Notes: generated by a model from the letters alone, not told the origin. Positions 16,874-24,702 are shown, counted from the stretch's first letter. The stretch is DNA of 24,702 nucleotides from Acidobacteriaceae bacterium (GCA_003133425.1 PKXI01000339.1:29504-54205); one strand, 5' to 3'. A program made the numbers and translations.

Positions 16874-17125
16874 GTGACCGAAATTACAGAGCAAGCGGTT
16901 GAAACGGTGGCTGGAAAGAAGGTCAAGAAACGACATCACGTGGTGTGCCCAAGGTGCGGCAGTAACCATCTGAGCCGTTTGTCTCGAGTGGGCTTTGTGC
17001 AGAAGAAAATTTATCCGATCTTCGGATATTTTCCGTGGCAATGCGCAGGATGTAAAGGACGCGTCATGATCAAGAAACGCGGTGGGACTAGGAGAAGCAA
17101 GAAACGCGACTCGGGTGCCAAGTAA
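16874..17125 (+). CDS. Small zinc-ribbon protein with basic tail
   Basis: About 83 residues. CPRCGS and CAGC form a four-Cys zinc ribbon spaced about 30 residues apart. In between lies SRLSRVGFVQKKIYPIFGYF, and the end is strongly basic (KKRGGTRRSKKRD). It may bind nucleic acid or be a structural zinc protein; function unknown. Ribosome site AAGGAG (16859-16864) fits either GTG at 16874 (nine bases) or TTG at 16871 (six bases). It stands alone after hemH (261-bp gap with no gene seen) and is followed by a terminator at 17226. Confidence 0.65.
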   Translation: MTEITEQAVETVAGKKVKKRHHVVCPRCGSNHLSRLSRVGFVQKKIYPIFGYFPWQCAGCKGRVMIKKRGGTRRSKKRDSGAK

Positions 17126-17200
17126 ATTATGGCTGCGTGGGTTTTCCTGCTGTGGCGGGCTCCCTGGAGAACCTCTGAACAAACTTCCTTTGTGAGGTAT

Positions 17201-17236
17201 GCATTCCCTCACGGGCTGAAGAGGTGCCCTTTCAAA
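17201..17236 (+). repeat. Truncated copy of the dispersed repeat
   Basis: GCATTCCCTCAcGGGCTGAA followed by GAGGTGCCCTTTCAAA. It shares the GCATTCCCTCA opening with the copy at 18366 and the GCCCTTTCAAA ending with the 4947 copy; the middle is missing. It overlaps the terminator stem. Confidence 0.45.
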
Positions 17237-17253
17237 ACATTGAAAGGGCTTTT
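17226..17253 (+). terminator. Rho-independent terminator
   Basis: GCCCTTTCAA (17226-17235) pairs perfectly with TTGAAAGGGC (17240-17249) around AACA and is followed by TTTT. It lies 100 bp after the zinc-ribbon gene and ends that transcript. On the minus strand there is no T-run after the stem, so it does not serve the proline dehydrogenase gene. Confidence 0.75.
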
Positions 17254-17319
17254 CCATTCGAAACGCCGCGAGAGCGATCTTTCAAAACGGCGGCTAGTAT
17301 AAAGATAGCCTGGAGCTTT

Positions 17320-18246
17320 CTAAGACCGGAAGAAGTTTCTGGCGAGGAACACAACGTTGGCAGGTCGCTCGGCCAGGCGGCGCATGAAGTAGGGGTACCA
17401 ATCGCTTCCGAACGGCACGTAGACGCGCACTTTGTACCCTTCCTGGACAAGCTTTCGCTGCAAATCGCGTTTGATTCCATAGAGCATCTGGAATTCGAAA
17501 TGGCTGGGCTCGATTCCGTGCTCGCCCGCATACGACTTGATCGCGGCAATCATGGCATCATCGTGCGTGGCAAGCCCGTGATAAATGGGGCTGTCCAGCA
17601 GAATGCAACTCAGCCGGACGAAGTTCGCGTCCACATCGGCCTTACGCGGAAATGCCACGTCGGCCGGCTCCTTGTAGGCGCCCTTGCACAATCGCACGCG
17701 AATGCCTTCGGCGATGAGTTGTTCCACGTCCGACTGAGAGCGGTAGAGGTAGGCCTGAATTACCACTCCAATGGAGCCGCGCGACTCCGGGTGCGCGTGC
17801 ACGCGCCGCATGATGTCGAGAGTGACCTGCGTCAGCCGCGAGTCTTCCATGTCGACGCGCAAGAAATTATGAGTCGCATGCGCGTGCTGTGCCAGGCTTT
17901 GGGTAATCGACTCGGCCAGGCTGGGCGAAAGCTCCAGCCCCATCTGGGTCAGCTTCACGCTTATGTGCGCGTTCAGTTTCCGCGCAGCAACAAGGTCCAG
18001 CAACTGGTGGTAGATGTCCGCGGCGCGGTGCGCCTCCGCCTCAGACGTGACGCTTTCGCCGAGCGAGTCCAGCGTTACCGCGATCCCTTGCTGGTTCACA
18101 GCTTGTGCGGTGCGCAGTGCGCTTTCGATTTCCATGCCCGCGACGAAGCGCGAACTCAGCCGCACACCCAAGCGGGAATTTTCACAGAAGCGGCGTAAGG
18201 GACGATTGCGGGAAAGTGCAATAAAGGTCGAACGTAATATAGGCAT
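17320..18246 (-). CDS. Proline dehydrogenase
   Basis: 308 residues from the ATG at 18246 (MPILRSTFIALSRNRPLRRF). It has the FAD-dependent TIM barrel of proline dehydrogenase: GIAVTLDSLGESVT, AHISVKLTQMGLELS, FLRVDMEDSRLTQ, VVIQAYLYRS, VRLCKGAYKEP, LATHDDAMI, FEFQMLYGIKRDLQ and YVPFGSDWYPYFMRRLAERP. The last block carries the paired Arg residues that bind the proline carboxylate. It oxidises proline to pyrroline-5-carboxylate. It is the monofunctional form; the P5C dehydrogenase partner is not in the window. The frame is open to 18309, but family members start near MPILRS. Confidence 0.93.
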   Translation of the reverse strand: MPILRSTFIALSRNRPLRRFCENSRLGVRLSSRFVAGMEIESALRTAQAVNQQGIAVTLDSLGESVTSEAEAHRAADIYHQLLDLVAARKLNAHISVKLTQMGLELSPSLAESITQSLAQHAHATHNFLRVDMEDSRLTQVTLDIMRRVHAHPESRGSIGVVIQAYLYRSQSDVEQLIAEGIRVRLCKGAYKEPADVAFPRKADVDANFVRLSCILLDSPIYHGLATHDDAMIAAIKSYAGEHGIEPSHFEFQMLYGIKRDLQRKLVQEGYKVRVYVPFGSDWYPYFMRRLAERPANVVFLARNFFRS

Positions 18247-18365
18247 CAGGCGCCCCAGCCGGTGAGGGTGCTTGTGAAAGCACATCCGCCGGACTAGACA
18301 GTGTCGCACAGCGGGGCGGGCGATTCACAATTTGCCACCGGCGGAGTTGGGACTGTTTGAGGGAG

Positions 18366-18439
18366 CATTCCCTCAGGGGCTAAAGCCCATATGAATATTG
18401 CAGGGTTGATGTACGGGCTGAAGCCCGTAACCTTCAAAC
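18366..18439 (+). repeat. Dispersed intergenic palindromic repeat, copy 3
   Basis: GCATTCCCTCAGGGGCTAAA then GCCCATATGAATATTGCAGG then GTTGATGTACGGGCTGAAGC and CCGTAACCTTCAAA. It is a close match to the copy at 11563-11632, differing mainly in the centre. It sits between the GH27 gene end and the proline dehydrogenase start, both of which are on minus. Confidence 0.8.
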
Positions 18440-18505
18440 GGACCTAAATCTTCTCGTTATGGACTGTACATAGCCGAAGCCAGAATTCCCGCTGGCAAAT
18501 TCGGA

Positions 18506-19894
18506 TCAGCGGACCTGGTAGACCGTGCTTCCGTGAGCCGGCAAAGTCACGTTCACTTCCTTTGAGTCCTTGTAGACGCTGTCGCTCCACACATTCTGGG
18601 CCTCGTGCTTTCCGCCTTCGAGGCCAAGCTGTTTCCAGGTTGCCTTGAGAGTAACCGGCTTGTCATCGAGATTGAAGAAAGCGAAAAACTCAGCGTAATT
18701 TCTGGCGCCTGGCGAGTCGATGGTACCGCGCCAAACGCGCGCGCGCTCGAAGCCCGCGGGCAGACTCGCGGAATCGACAGGGCGGCTGTAGGTGATGCTT
18801 TGATTCATCGACAGCATCGTCTGGTTAGTAATCAGCGAGCGCGTAAAATCGTCGAGTTTGGTGAGGTTTGCTCCAAGAATCAGCGGTGACCGCGCAATGG
18901 CAAACAGCGTGAATTCGGTCTGCTGCTCGTCGTGCGTTTCGCGGGACTGCCTTGCCTCACCCCAGCCCGGATGTGGCCCGAGCCAGCCCCACGGGAGCAT
19001 ATCCGCGTCGGGCCAGTTGCCTGGATTCACGTACGGCACCCACTGCGCAAGCCGGTCGAACTCATCCTTGATGCCGAACGGAAACTCGCCCTGCTCCGGT
19101 GTGTGTGCGGCTGTCCACACGTCCCAGTGGTCGTCGGCGATTCTCCACATCTGCGAGTACTGGCCTAGCTCCACCGCGTTCTTGAGCGATGTGGGACCCG
19201 GCGACAGACTGAGCACGATTGGCCGGCCGGTCTTGCGAATTGCCGCGGCGACCTGATGAATTTCGGACGGGCGGTAAGGTCGGTCGCTGATGCAATCGAC
19301 CTTGATGAAGTCGAGGCCCCAGCGGGCATAGAGCTTCATCATCGAGTCGTAATACGCCTGGCCGGCTGCATTGTCCTTGACTCCCCAATTGCCCTGATCC
19401 CAGGGGCAAGGGCTTGTGGTGTCGGCTGCGTCCTGGGCGTGAAAGGTTGAATCGGCGATGGGCAAGTTTGCATTTACCACCTGGCGCGGGATGCCTCGCA
19501 CAATATGAATTCCGAATTTAAGACCCTGCGCGTGAACCCAGTCGGCGAGTGGCTTGAAGCCCTCTCCATTTGCTGCAGAAGGAAATCGGCTCGCGACCGG
19601 AATCAGAATCCCGTCGTCGTTCCAGAGGTATTTTTTCTCTTCGATAGTGTGTCCGAAGGGGTTGGCCATGTACCAGCCCTCGTCGATCACCGCGTACTTC
19701 CATCCGTAACGTTGCACGCCCGCCAGCACCGTGACATTGGCCTTGTAGTCAGCTTCATCGATGGTGAGGCCATAGGCGTCCCAGCTATTCCAACCCATGG
19801 GCGGGGTGGGCGCGAGATTCTGTGCGTGGATGAGGGTTGAGGCGGAAATAGCGATGACAAGAAGAGCGGCGGAGAAAAACGTGCGGTGGGACAT
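18506..19894 (-). CDS. Secreted GH27 alpha-galactosidase-like glycosidase
   Basis: 462 residues with a signal peptide (MSHRTFFSAALLVIAISAST, then LIHAQ). The catalytic barrel opens with TPPMGWNSWDAYG, the GH27/GH36 hallmark. The nucleophile is Asp200 in WGLDFIKVDCISD, and the acid/base is the Asp pair 254-255 in RIADDHWDVW. FRSP-type block reads FTLFAIARSPLILGANL. A C-terminal beta domain follows (FFAFFNLDDKPVTLKATW, ending GSTVYQVR). Expected reaction: release of terminal alpha-linked galactose in the periplasm; closely related members act on other alpha-sugars. The start at 19894 was chosen over the frame's opening at 19999 because it begins the signal peptide. It stands alone on minus. Confidence 0.92.
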   Translation of the reverse strand: MSHRTFFSAALLVIAISASTLIHAQNLAPTPPMGWNSWDAYGLTIDEADYKANVTVLAGVQRYGWKYAVIDEGWYMANPFGHTIEEKKYLWNDDGILIPVASRFPSAANGEGFKPLADWVHAQGLKFGIHIVRGIPRQVVNANLPIADSTFHAQDAADTTSPCPWDQGNWGVKDNAAGQAYYDSMMKLYARWGLDFIKVDCISDRPYRPSEIHQVAAAIRKTGRPIVLSLSPGPTSLKNAVELGQYSQMWRIADDHWDVWTAAHTPEQGEFPFGIKDEFDRLAQWVPYVNPGNWPDADMLPWGWLGPHPGWGEARQSRETHDEQQTEFTLFAIARSPLILGANLTKLDDFTRSLITNQTMLSMNQSITYSRPVDSASLPAGFERARVWRGTIDSPGARNYAEFFAFFNLDDKPVTLKATWKQLGLEGGKHEAQNVWSDSVYKDSKEVNVTLPAHGSTVYQVR

Positions 19895-20009
19895 GGGTAA
19901 ACGTATAGCACAATTGGCCTCGCGGCCGGACCTTGCCTGCGGCAGGTGAAGTTGCGAACCAAAGCGGTACCTGCCGAGACATCTTCCATGCCGGCCCACA
20001 ATCCGTTAA

Positions 20010-20153
20010 ACTGAGTTTGCACGACGATTTGCACTTCAAACAGGCAAGTTGCTCGTTTGCGGCAAGGTCATTTTCATCGAGCTTCCCGGCTCTACGCTGC
20101 CCCTGACCGCGCCCTCGGTCCTCGCCTATGAGGTTGTTGGAATCGAATGCTGA
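20010..20153 (+). pseudogene. Possible gene remnant upstream of asparagine synthase
   Basis: The plus frame opens after a TAA at 20007 and ends with TGA at 20151. It reads GKLLVCGKVIFIELPGSTL then PLTAPSVLAYEVVGIEC, a strand-rich, protein-like sequence. Roughly three quarters of its third codon positions are G or C. The only normal start is a TTG at 20049, giving about 34 residues. It looks more like the surviving 3' end of a lost gene than a new small gene; chance is not excluded. Confidence 0.25.
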
Positions 20154-20352
20154 TTTGAAGCAATCAAGATAGAAAGTTCTCAATACCGGCAATCAAGGCG
20201 GAGGTCTATCGATAGCGTTCAGGCGCGCACCGATCAAAATCGCGGCTCGGCCCAGACTATCTGCCAGACGACGGGAGAAGCGGCCGGAATCGGTGGATGC
20301 ATGGTCAAAGATTTGGCAGATTAATATTGAGACGGATAATGCAGGAAGAAAG

Positions 20353-20382
20353 TTTACAAATTGCAATTGATTTTTGCATAAT
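20353..20382 (+). promoter_or_regulatory. Candidate promoter for asparagine synthase gene
   Basis: TTTACA and CATAAT with an 18-base spacer, 112 bp before the ATG. Found by eye in an AT-rich patch; it is a weak match and not otherwise supported. Confidence 0.25.
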
Positions 20383-20494
20383 GGCTTAACACCAAGTTGG
20401 GTAATGTCACTGGGCGGTGAGCGGCGTCATTTCGGCAAGGCGGCGGTTTGCTTGCCTAAACCCTTGATTCTTCTCGAAATGGGGCGATTGCCAT

Positions 20495-22480
20495 ATGTGT
20501 GGAATCCTTGGTTACACGCACATCTCGCGAAGACTCCCGCGCGGCGTTCTGAACGCCGGAATTGCCTCATTGATCCATCGCGGGCCCGATCAGCAGGGGA
20601 GTTTTACCACTCAGCATGTCTCCCTTGGAGCGACGCGGCTCCGGATTGTGGATCTCGATGGCGGCGACCAGCCGATGCGAAGCCCAGACAGCGACGCTGT
20701 AATCGCCTTTAATGGAGAGATTTACAACCATCGCGAGCTGCGCGCTGAGCTTGAGGCTTTGGGTGTATCCTTCCGTACTCGCTGCGACACCGAGGTGGTT
20801 CTTAACGCTTTCATCAAGTGGGGCCCGTCGTGTTTTGCGCGCCTGCGCGGTATGTTTGCGGTCGCCATCTGGGTCGAATCCGAGCGGCGCCTGCTGCTGG
20901 CTCGCGACCAAATGGGGATCAAGCCCCTCTACTATCGTCTGCAAGACGGCGAACTCTTCTTTGGCTCCGAGCTCAAGTGCATCTTCGCCAACCCGGAGGT
21001 ACCGCGCCGCATCGACTTGGCCGGACTCAACTGCTTCCTCAGCCTCAATTACGTCCCTGGCCCTTTCACGCTGGTCGAAGGCATCTCAAAGCTGATGCCC
21101 GGCTGCCTGCTGGATTGGCAAAAGGGTCGCGTGACCGTCGGTTCATTCGTGGCTCCGGCTGAAGAAGCCCGTGCACCCGGTTCGCTTGGCGAAGCCTGTG
21201 AAGAGCTCGACGGACTGCTCACCCAGTCTGTGCGCGAGCAGCTTGTCTCCGATGTTCCGCTGGGAATCTGGTTGAGCGGCGGATTGGACTCGTCGACGGT
21301 TTTGAACTATGCCTCAAAACTATCTCCGAACCGCTTGAAGACGTTTTCCGTGACTTTCCATGGGAGGTCATTCGACGAGAGCCGGTATATTCACGAAGTC
21401 AGCAGCCGATTCGGCACCGACCACACCGAGTTAGATTTGAACGACCACGCGGATCTTGCCGACGTTGTGGGCGAACTGGCTTACTACTCCGATGAGCCGA
21501 GTGCAGACGCCGGAGCTGTGCCGGTGTGGTACCTGGCGAGGATGAGCCGCAAGGATGTGACTGTCGTGCTGAGCGGCGAAGGGGCCGATGAGTTGTTCGG
21601 CGGCTATCTGACTTACAAGGCCGACCGCTACAATCGATACTTTTCCGGAGTGCCGCGTGTTCTTCGGCGTGCTGCGCTCGGTCTTGCGCGCCGGATTCCC
21701 GTGTCGGACGAAAAGATTGGTCTCGAGTACAAGATCAAGCGCTTCCTCGAAGGCTCTCTGCTTTCTGCTGAAGCCGCGCACATGTTTTGGAATGGCTCGT
21801 TCAGCGAGGATGAGAAGCGGCGCTTCTTCAAGTTTGCGAACCCTGGGCCACTGGCTTCAATCCTGGATGAGATGCTTCCCGAAGGTTCACGCGAATCGTA
21901 TCTTGAGCGTTTTCTCGACTTCGACCAGCGCTATTCGATGCCTGACGGAATCCTCTACAAGGTGGACCGGATGAGCATGGCGCATGCGGTCGAGGTGCGG
22001 CCGCCGTTTCTGGATCCGCGCATTGTCGCGTTTGCGGCGCGTCTGCCTCAGCGGTACAAGATCGCCGGCCTTGAGACCAAGCTCGTTTTGCGCCGGCTGA
22101 TGAAGGATGCGCTACCCCCGGCGGTTTTAAGGCGGCCCAAGGTGGGCTTCGATATTCCCATTCACGAGTGGTTCCGCGGCGTGTTGCGTCCGCTGCTTCT
22201 CGACACACTCAGCGAGAGAGCCGTGACGGAAAGCGGGCTCTTCCACTGGCCTGCGGTTCGCCGCCTAATTGACGACCACCTGGGTCGGAAGGCCAACTGG
22301 GGCTATCATCTCTGGGGCATGGTTACGTTGATCCTGTGGATGCAACGCTGGAACATCGTGGCGCCCGCGAGCCAGGCGCTGGTGTTAGCCGCGCAAAGCG
22401 ATGTCTTCGCCACGGAGCAGCCGTTGGAATGGCAGCCTGCAGCTTACTCGGCACAGACCTCGGAGATTCCTCTCAACTAA
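20495..22480 (+). CDS. asnB: Asparagine synthase (glutamine-hydrolysing)
   Basis: 661 residues. Met1 is removed in this family so that Cys2 (MCGILGY) is the glutaminase nucleophile; RGPDQQG and FNGEIYNHREL complete the N-terminal glutamine amidotransferase site. The synthetase domain has the ATP loop SGGLDSS at 261-267 and LSGEGADELFGGY. The C-terminus includes DGILYKVDRMSMAHAVEVRP (start of the block) and FLDPRIVAF. Expected reaction: aspartate plus glutamine plus ATP to asparagine. Paralogues of this length also amidate other carboxylates in surface polysaccharide or peptide pathways, but nothing beside it suggests that. The last 40 residues are extra and low in conservation. It is the only gene on plus here and ends 2 bp from the convergent hydrolase gene. 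Confidence 0.93.
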   Translation: MCGILGYTHISRRLPRGVLNAGIASLIHRGPDQQGSFTTQHVSLGATRLRIVDLDGGDQPMRSPDSDAVIAFNGEIYNHRELRAELEALGVSFRTRCDTEVVLNAFIKWGPSCFARLRGMFAVAIWVESERRLLLARDQMGIKPLYYRLQDGELFFGSELKCIFANPEVPRRIDLAGLNCFLSLNYVPGPFTLVEGISKLMPGCLLDWQKGRVTVGSFVAPAEEARAPGSLGEACEELDGLLTQSVREQLVSDVPLGIWLSGGLDSSTVLNYASKLSPNRLKTFSVTFHGRSFDESRYIHEVSSRFGTDHTELDLNDHADLADVVGELAYYSDEPSADAGAVPVWYLARMSRKDVTVVLSGEGADELFGGYLTYKADRYNRYFSGVPRVLRRAALGLARRIPVSDEKIGLEYKIKRFLEGSLLSAEAAHMFWNGSFSEDEKRRFFKFANPGPLASILDEMLPEGSRESYLERFLDFDQRYSMPDGILYKVDRMSMAHAVEVRPPFLDPRIVAFAARLPQRYKIAGLETKLVLRRLMKDALPPAVLRRPKVGFDIPIHEWFRGVLRPLLLDTLSERAVTESGLFHWPAVRRLIDDHLGRKANWGYHLWGMVTLILWMQRWNIVAPASQALVLAAQSDVFATEQPLEWQPAAYSAQTSEIPLN

Positions 22481-22482
22481 AT

Positions 22483-24375
22483 TTAGTGCGCGTTTGCCAG
22501 GTGCTCCGCGACAGGAAGGCCGCCGGCACGCAGAATTCCGGGTACGTCAAAGTGGGTTAAATAGTCGGCGTCCGTGGCCATCTTTGGAACGGCCTCAAGG
22601 TGCAGAGAAACGGGCGTCCGGCTTACCGCAGCGGCAAACGTCGCCCATAGAGCCGCATCGCCCTTTGCATAAATCTCCACATCGCGGCCACTTCTGCTGG
22701 CATAAATAATCGCGGTCACGATGTCCTGAACGCGCGCGGCATCGTCGGTGACGTTGAACGTAAGAAACTTTGGGCCGCCGGCAGCGATATTTGCCTTCTG
22801 CTCGATTGCGGTGTCATCCATACCATTGACCGGGGTCACAGGTTGCGCGTCGTCACGAGCGCGCCACGCCTTCGCGGCTCCGGTTTGAAAAACATCGAGT
22901 GCCAGCACTGTCCGGCCGTCTTTCAAAAGCCGCTTTACAGTCTCGCTCTCCATCGCGGCTGCCGAGCCGTCCGGATCGATAACGATGGCAACCGCGCCAG
23001 ATCCCTTGATCAAGGTTCCCGGTATGCGGCCCCTCCATCCGGGAAGGCTCAACACAATCGACTGTCCATCGGTAACAGAAATCACGTTATCCGGAAACTC
23101 CGTTGCCAGCGTTTGCCGTAATCTTTTGCGGAGAAATGAATCGTCATGGGCCTGCGCATTCTGTGCCTCGGCCATCGTGCGCCACTCACTGAACAGTCCG
23201 TTCAGATCGACTGCATTTGCCGGCAACGAGTGGTTCGAGAGCGCCATCATCTCCTGCAGCATCGGCACTTCAATGTTGTGCTCGGTCAACTCCTTGCTGT
23301 CGCCCGGTGCTGAATTCGCCTGCGCGAAGAACTTGTAGACTGCCTCACGGCTCTGCTGGTTGAAGTTGTGCACGGCTTCAAATTGCACCACGCTCACCTG
23401 GTCGCCCTTGCCGTAGAGATCGTAGATTCGCTTGATGGCGGGATACTCTTCGCGCGGCACATTGCGTGTCCAATCGGTGGTGTCTGAGACGACAAGCATC
23501 GGCTTGGGCGCAAACATGGCCGCAATCTCCACGTTGCTTGTATTGAGGCGCAGGCCGGGCGCGTTTTCGCACAGGTCTCCGCCCTGCATGAAAGACGAAA
23601 TCATGTTGACCGGCGACGAGAACTGCACACGGTCGTCCACGGCGGTCAGCAACATGGTTTGGGTTGCTCCGCCGGATGCTCCCGCCATGCCTATGCGGTT
23701 TGCATCCACATCATCGAGCGAAGAGAGAAAATCGAGTGCGCGAATCGAGTCCCACAATTGCAGGCCGAGCGGCCCAAATGACCATAGCCGTTGCGTGGGG
23801 CTGCCAAAGCGATGCGGCACCTGAATCGTATCTGTGTAACCAACCATGTCGTACGCGAACACGACATAGCCCTGGCGCGCGAGGCTGATGCCGAATGCGG
23901 GCCCCGAGTCGACGGGCTCGTTTTCAAGCCGTCCGTATTGCCAGTGTCCATGAGGGTTCAGAACCCCCGGATGCCTGGTCTTTTCGTCGCGCGGCCGGTA
24001 GAGATTGCCACCGAGATAAAATCCGGGCAACGTTTCGATGAGCACTTTCTCGATGGTGTATCCGCGGCCTTCGATCTTTCCGAAGACCTGCGGATGGAGC
24101 GGCGTCTTCTCCGGCATCGGAGACAGTCCTGTCGAAACCAGAATCTGGTTACGCAGAAATGACTTGCGATCTTCCCACGCCGAGAGACTGCTGAACACAG
24201 GCAGAGGCAGGTGCGTGTCGGTATTGATTACTGTCGTGTTGCGGGTGTCCTCGGCAGGGACAGTTCCGGCCTGTGCGGCCAGGCGAACGCTCAATGCGCA
24301 AGTCATTACTGCCAAGGCCGCGAGCCACAAGGCGGCTCGCAGCCCAGTTCCATCACGCTTCAACCCACGCTGCAT
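22483..24375 (-). CDS. Secreted alpha/beta hydrolase, acetylxylan-esterase-like
   Basis: 630 residues with an N-terminal hydrophobic export segment (ALWLAALAVMTCALSVRLAAQ region). The N-terminal half is an alpha/beta hydrolase: GVLNPHGHWQYG, GYVVFAYDMVGYTD, nucleophile Ser234 in AGASGGATQ, Asp298 or Asp301 in VVSDTTDWTRN, and His336 in AVHNFNQQSRE. This fits large esterases of polysaccharide-degrading bacteria. From about residue 430 a second region with similar strand pattern (GRTVLALDVFQTG, IIYASRSGRDVEIYAKGDA) lacks a nucleophile Ser. A strong AAGGAG ribosome site precedes the ATG. It starts 27 bp after the GH2-like gene end on the same strand, so they are likely co-transcribed. Confidence 0.82.
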   Translation of the reverse strand: MQRGLKRDGTGLRAALWLAALAVMTCALSVRLAAQAGTVPAEDTRNTTVINTDTHLPLPVFSSLSAWEDRKSFLRNQILVSTGLSPMPEKTPLHPQVFGKIEGRGYTIEKVLIETLPGFYLGGNLYRPRDEKTRHPGVLNPHGHWQYGRLENEPVDSGPAFGISLARQGYVVFAYDMVGYTDTIQVPHRFGSPTQRLWSFGPLGLQLWDSIRALDFLSSLDDVDANRIGMAGASGGATQTMLLTAVDDRVQFSSPVNMISSFMQGGDLCENAPGLRLNTSNVEIAAMFAPKPMLVVSDTTDWTRNVPREEYPAIKRIYDLYGKGDQVSVVQFEAVHNFNQQSREAVYKFFAQANSAPGDSKELTEHNIEVPMLQEMMALSNHSLPANAVDLNGLFSEWRTMAEAQNAQAHDDSFLRKRLRQTLATEFPDNVISVTDGQSIVLSLPGWRGRIPGTLIKGSGAVAIVIDPDGSAAAMESETVKRLLKDGRTVLALDVFQTGAAKAWRARDDAQPVTPVNGMDDTAIEQKANIAAGGPKFLTFNVTDDAARVQDIVTAIIYASRSGRDVEIYAKGDAALWATFAAAVSRTPVSLHLEAVPKMATDADYLTHFDVPGILRAGGLPVAEHLANAH

Positions 24376-24402
24376 AGGCGCTCCTTTATTTTCTCTGCCG
24401 TT

Positions 24403-24702
24403 TTACACGATCTCTGGTGGTGCGGCGGTGATTTCGAACTCCAACTGCTTGACGCCGAGGTGCGGATGGGTTGCGGTCAGCTTCGCCTTGCCCGCCATCT
24501 CCAAGGCCCTGATCCAGATTGCTCCCGTGCCTCCGACCAGCGCGAAGGGATTGTCGCCGATGATTTCGGCAGGCCCGGAAAGCTCAAGTCGGATCGCATC
24601 GTTGGCAAACGGCTGAATGGAGTCGAACTCATCGGTGACGCGCAAGACCACGCGCGTGGTGTCCGCGCCATCGGCCGCCAGAGTGGTGTCGTCGGGCAGC
24701 AG
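24403..24702 (-). CDS. GH2-type glycosidase, C-terminal end (runs off right edge)
   Basis: The last 99 residues of a longer protein, open to the edge (LLPDDTTLAADGADTTRVVL). The block ADGADTTRVVLRVTDEFDS, then RLELSGPAEIIGDNPFALVG and GGTGAIWIRALEMAGKAKLT are typical of the C-terminal immunoglobulin-like domain of family 2 glycosidases (beta-galactosidase-like). The catalytic domain is outside the window, so activity cannot be checked. It lies upstream of the hydrolase gene on the same strand, giving a polysaccharide-use operon with it. Confidence 0.7.
   Translation of the reverse strand: MLPDDTTLAADGADTTRVVLRVTDEFDSIQPFANDAIRLELSGPAEIIGDNPFALVGGTGAIWIRALEMAGKAKLTATHPHLGVKQLEFEITAAPPEIV

Larger units (their letters stand above)
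19895..20494. other. 600-bp intergenic region with no confident gene
   Basis: It separates the divergent GH27 and asparagine synthase genes and must hold both promoters. One candidate for the plus strand is TTTACA (20353-20358) and CATAAT (20377-20382) with an 18-base spacer. A short open frame that reads like a protein end lies at 20010-20153 and is listed separately. Otherwise I see nothing recognisable. Confidence 0.5.

Noticed and set aside
17224..18198. Plus-strand open frame of 324 residues opposite proline dehydrogenase
   Set aside because: Antisense shadow of a clear enzyme; it would also start inside the terminator stem.
19785..20192. Minus-strand open frame of 135 residues across the GH27 start and the intergenic gap
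   Set aside because: Half of it is another frame of the GH27 signal peptide; the rest is charged and low-complexity, while the plus frame there looks more protein-like.
1..24702. CRISPR arrays, insertion sequences, integrases, toxin-antitoxin or defence genes
   Set aside because: No regularly spaced repeats, transposase or integrase-like frames, and all long frames are assigned to other functions.

Overview
The window looks like chromosomal DNA from an Acidobacteriota bacterium, probably class Terriglobia (Acidobacteriaceae). The evidence is high-GC coding sequence, a hopanoid gene (hpnJ), many secreted proteins of unknown function, and intergenic repeats built on GGGCTaAAGCCC / CGGGCTGAAGCCCG units of the kind I associate with that group. 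The taxonomic call is inference; no rRNA or other marker gene lies in the window. I see no tRNA, rRNA, CRISPR array, insertion sequence, prophage or plasmid function. Most of the window is housekeeping plus envelope and carbohydrate genes.

Left part (1-4827): the 5' end of hpnJ runs off the left edge on the minus strand. Upstream of it, also on minus, is a compact three-gene export operon: periplasmic adaptor, secreted TPR protein, TolC-like outer-membrane protein. It has no inner-membrane pump. Divergent from it is queF (queuosine biosynthesis). Next on plus (5082-7607) is a Spinster-like MFS transporter followed 15 bp later by a membrane-anchored family 2 glycosyltransferase.

Middle (7637-14437): a small secreted protein and ispG (isoprenoid precursor synthesis) lie on minus. 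On plus are a secreted TonB-C-domain protein, a MaoC-like hydratase, and an overlapping ABC ATPase/permease pair. The ATPase carries a short palindromic element inserted in frame. A DUF2846-like secreted protein follows on minus.

Right part (14566-24702): overlapping hemE-hemH perform late haem steps. They are followed by a small zinc-ribbon protein with a clear terminator, then proline dehydrogenase and a GH27 alpha-galactosidase-like enzyme on minus. A 600-bp gap holds what may be a gene remnant. Then come a glutamine-dependent asparagine synthase (plus) and, convergent to it, a large secreted alpha/beta hydrolase downstream of the 3' end of a GH2-type glycosidase. GH27, hydrolase and GH2 suggest plant polysaccharide use.

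I do not see a clear new defence or mobile system. The items most worth a second look are the pump-less export operon, the in-frame palindrome in the ABC ATPase, the Spinster/glycosyltransferase pair, the dispersed repeat family, and two start-less open frames that read like gene ends.
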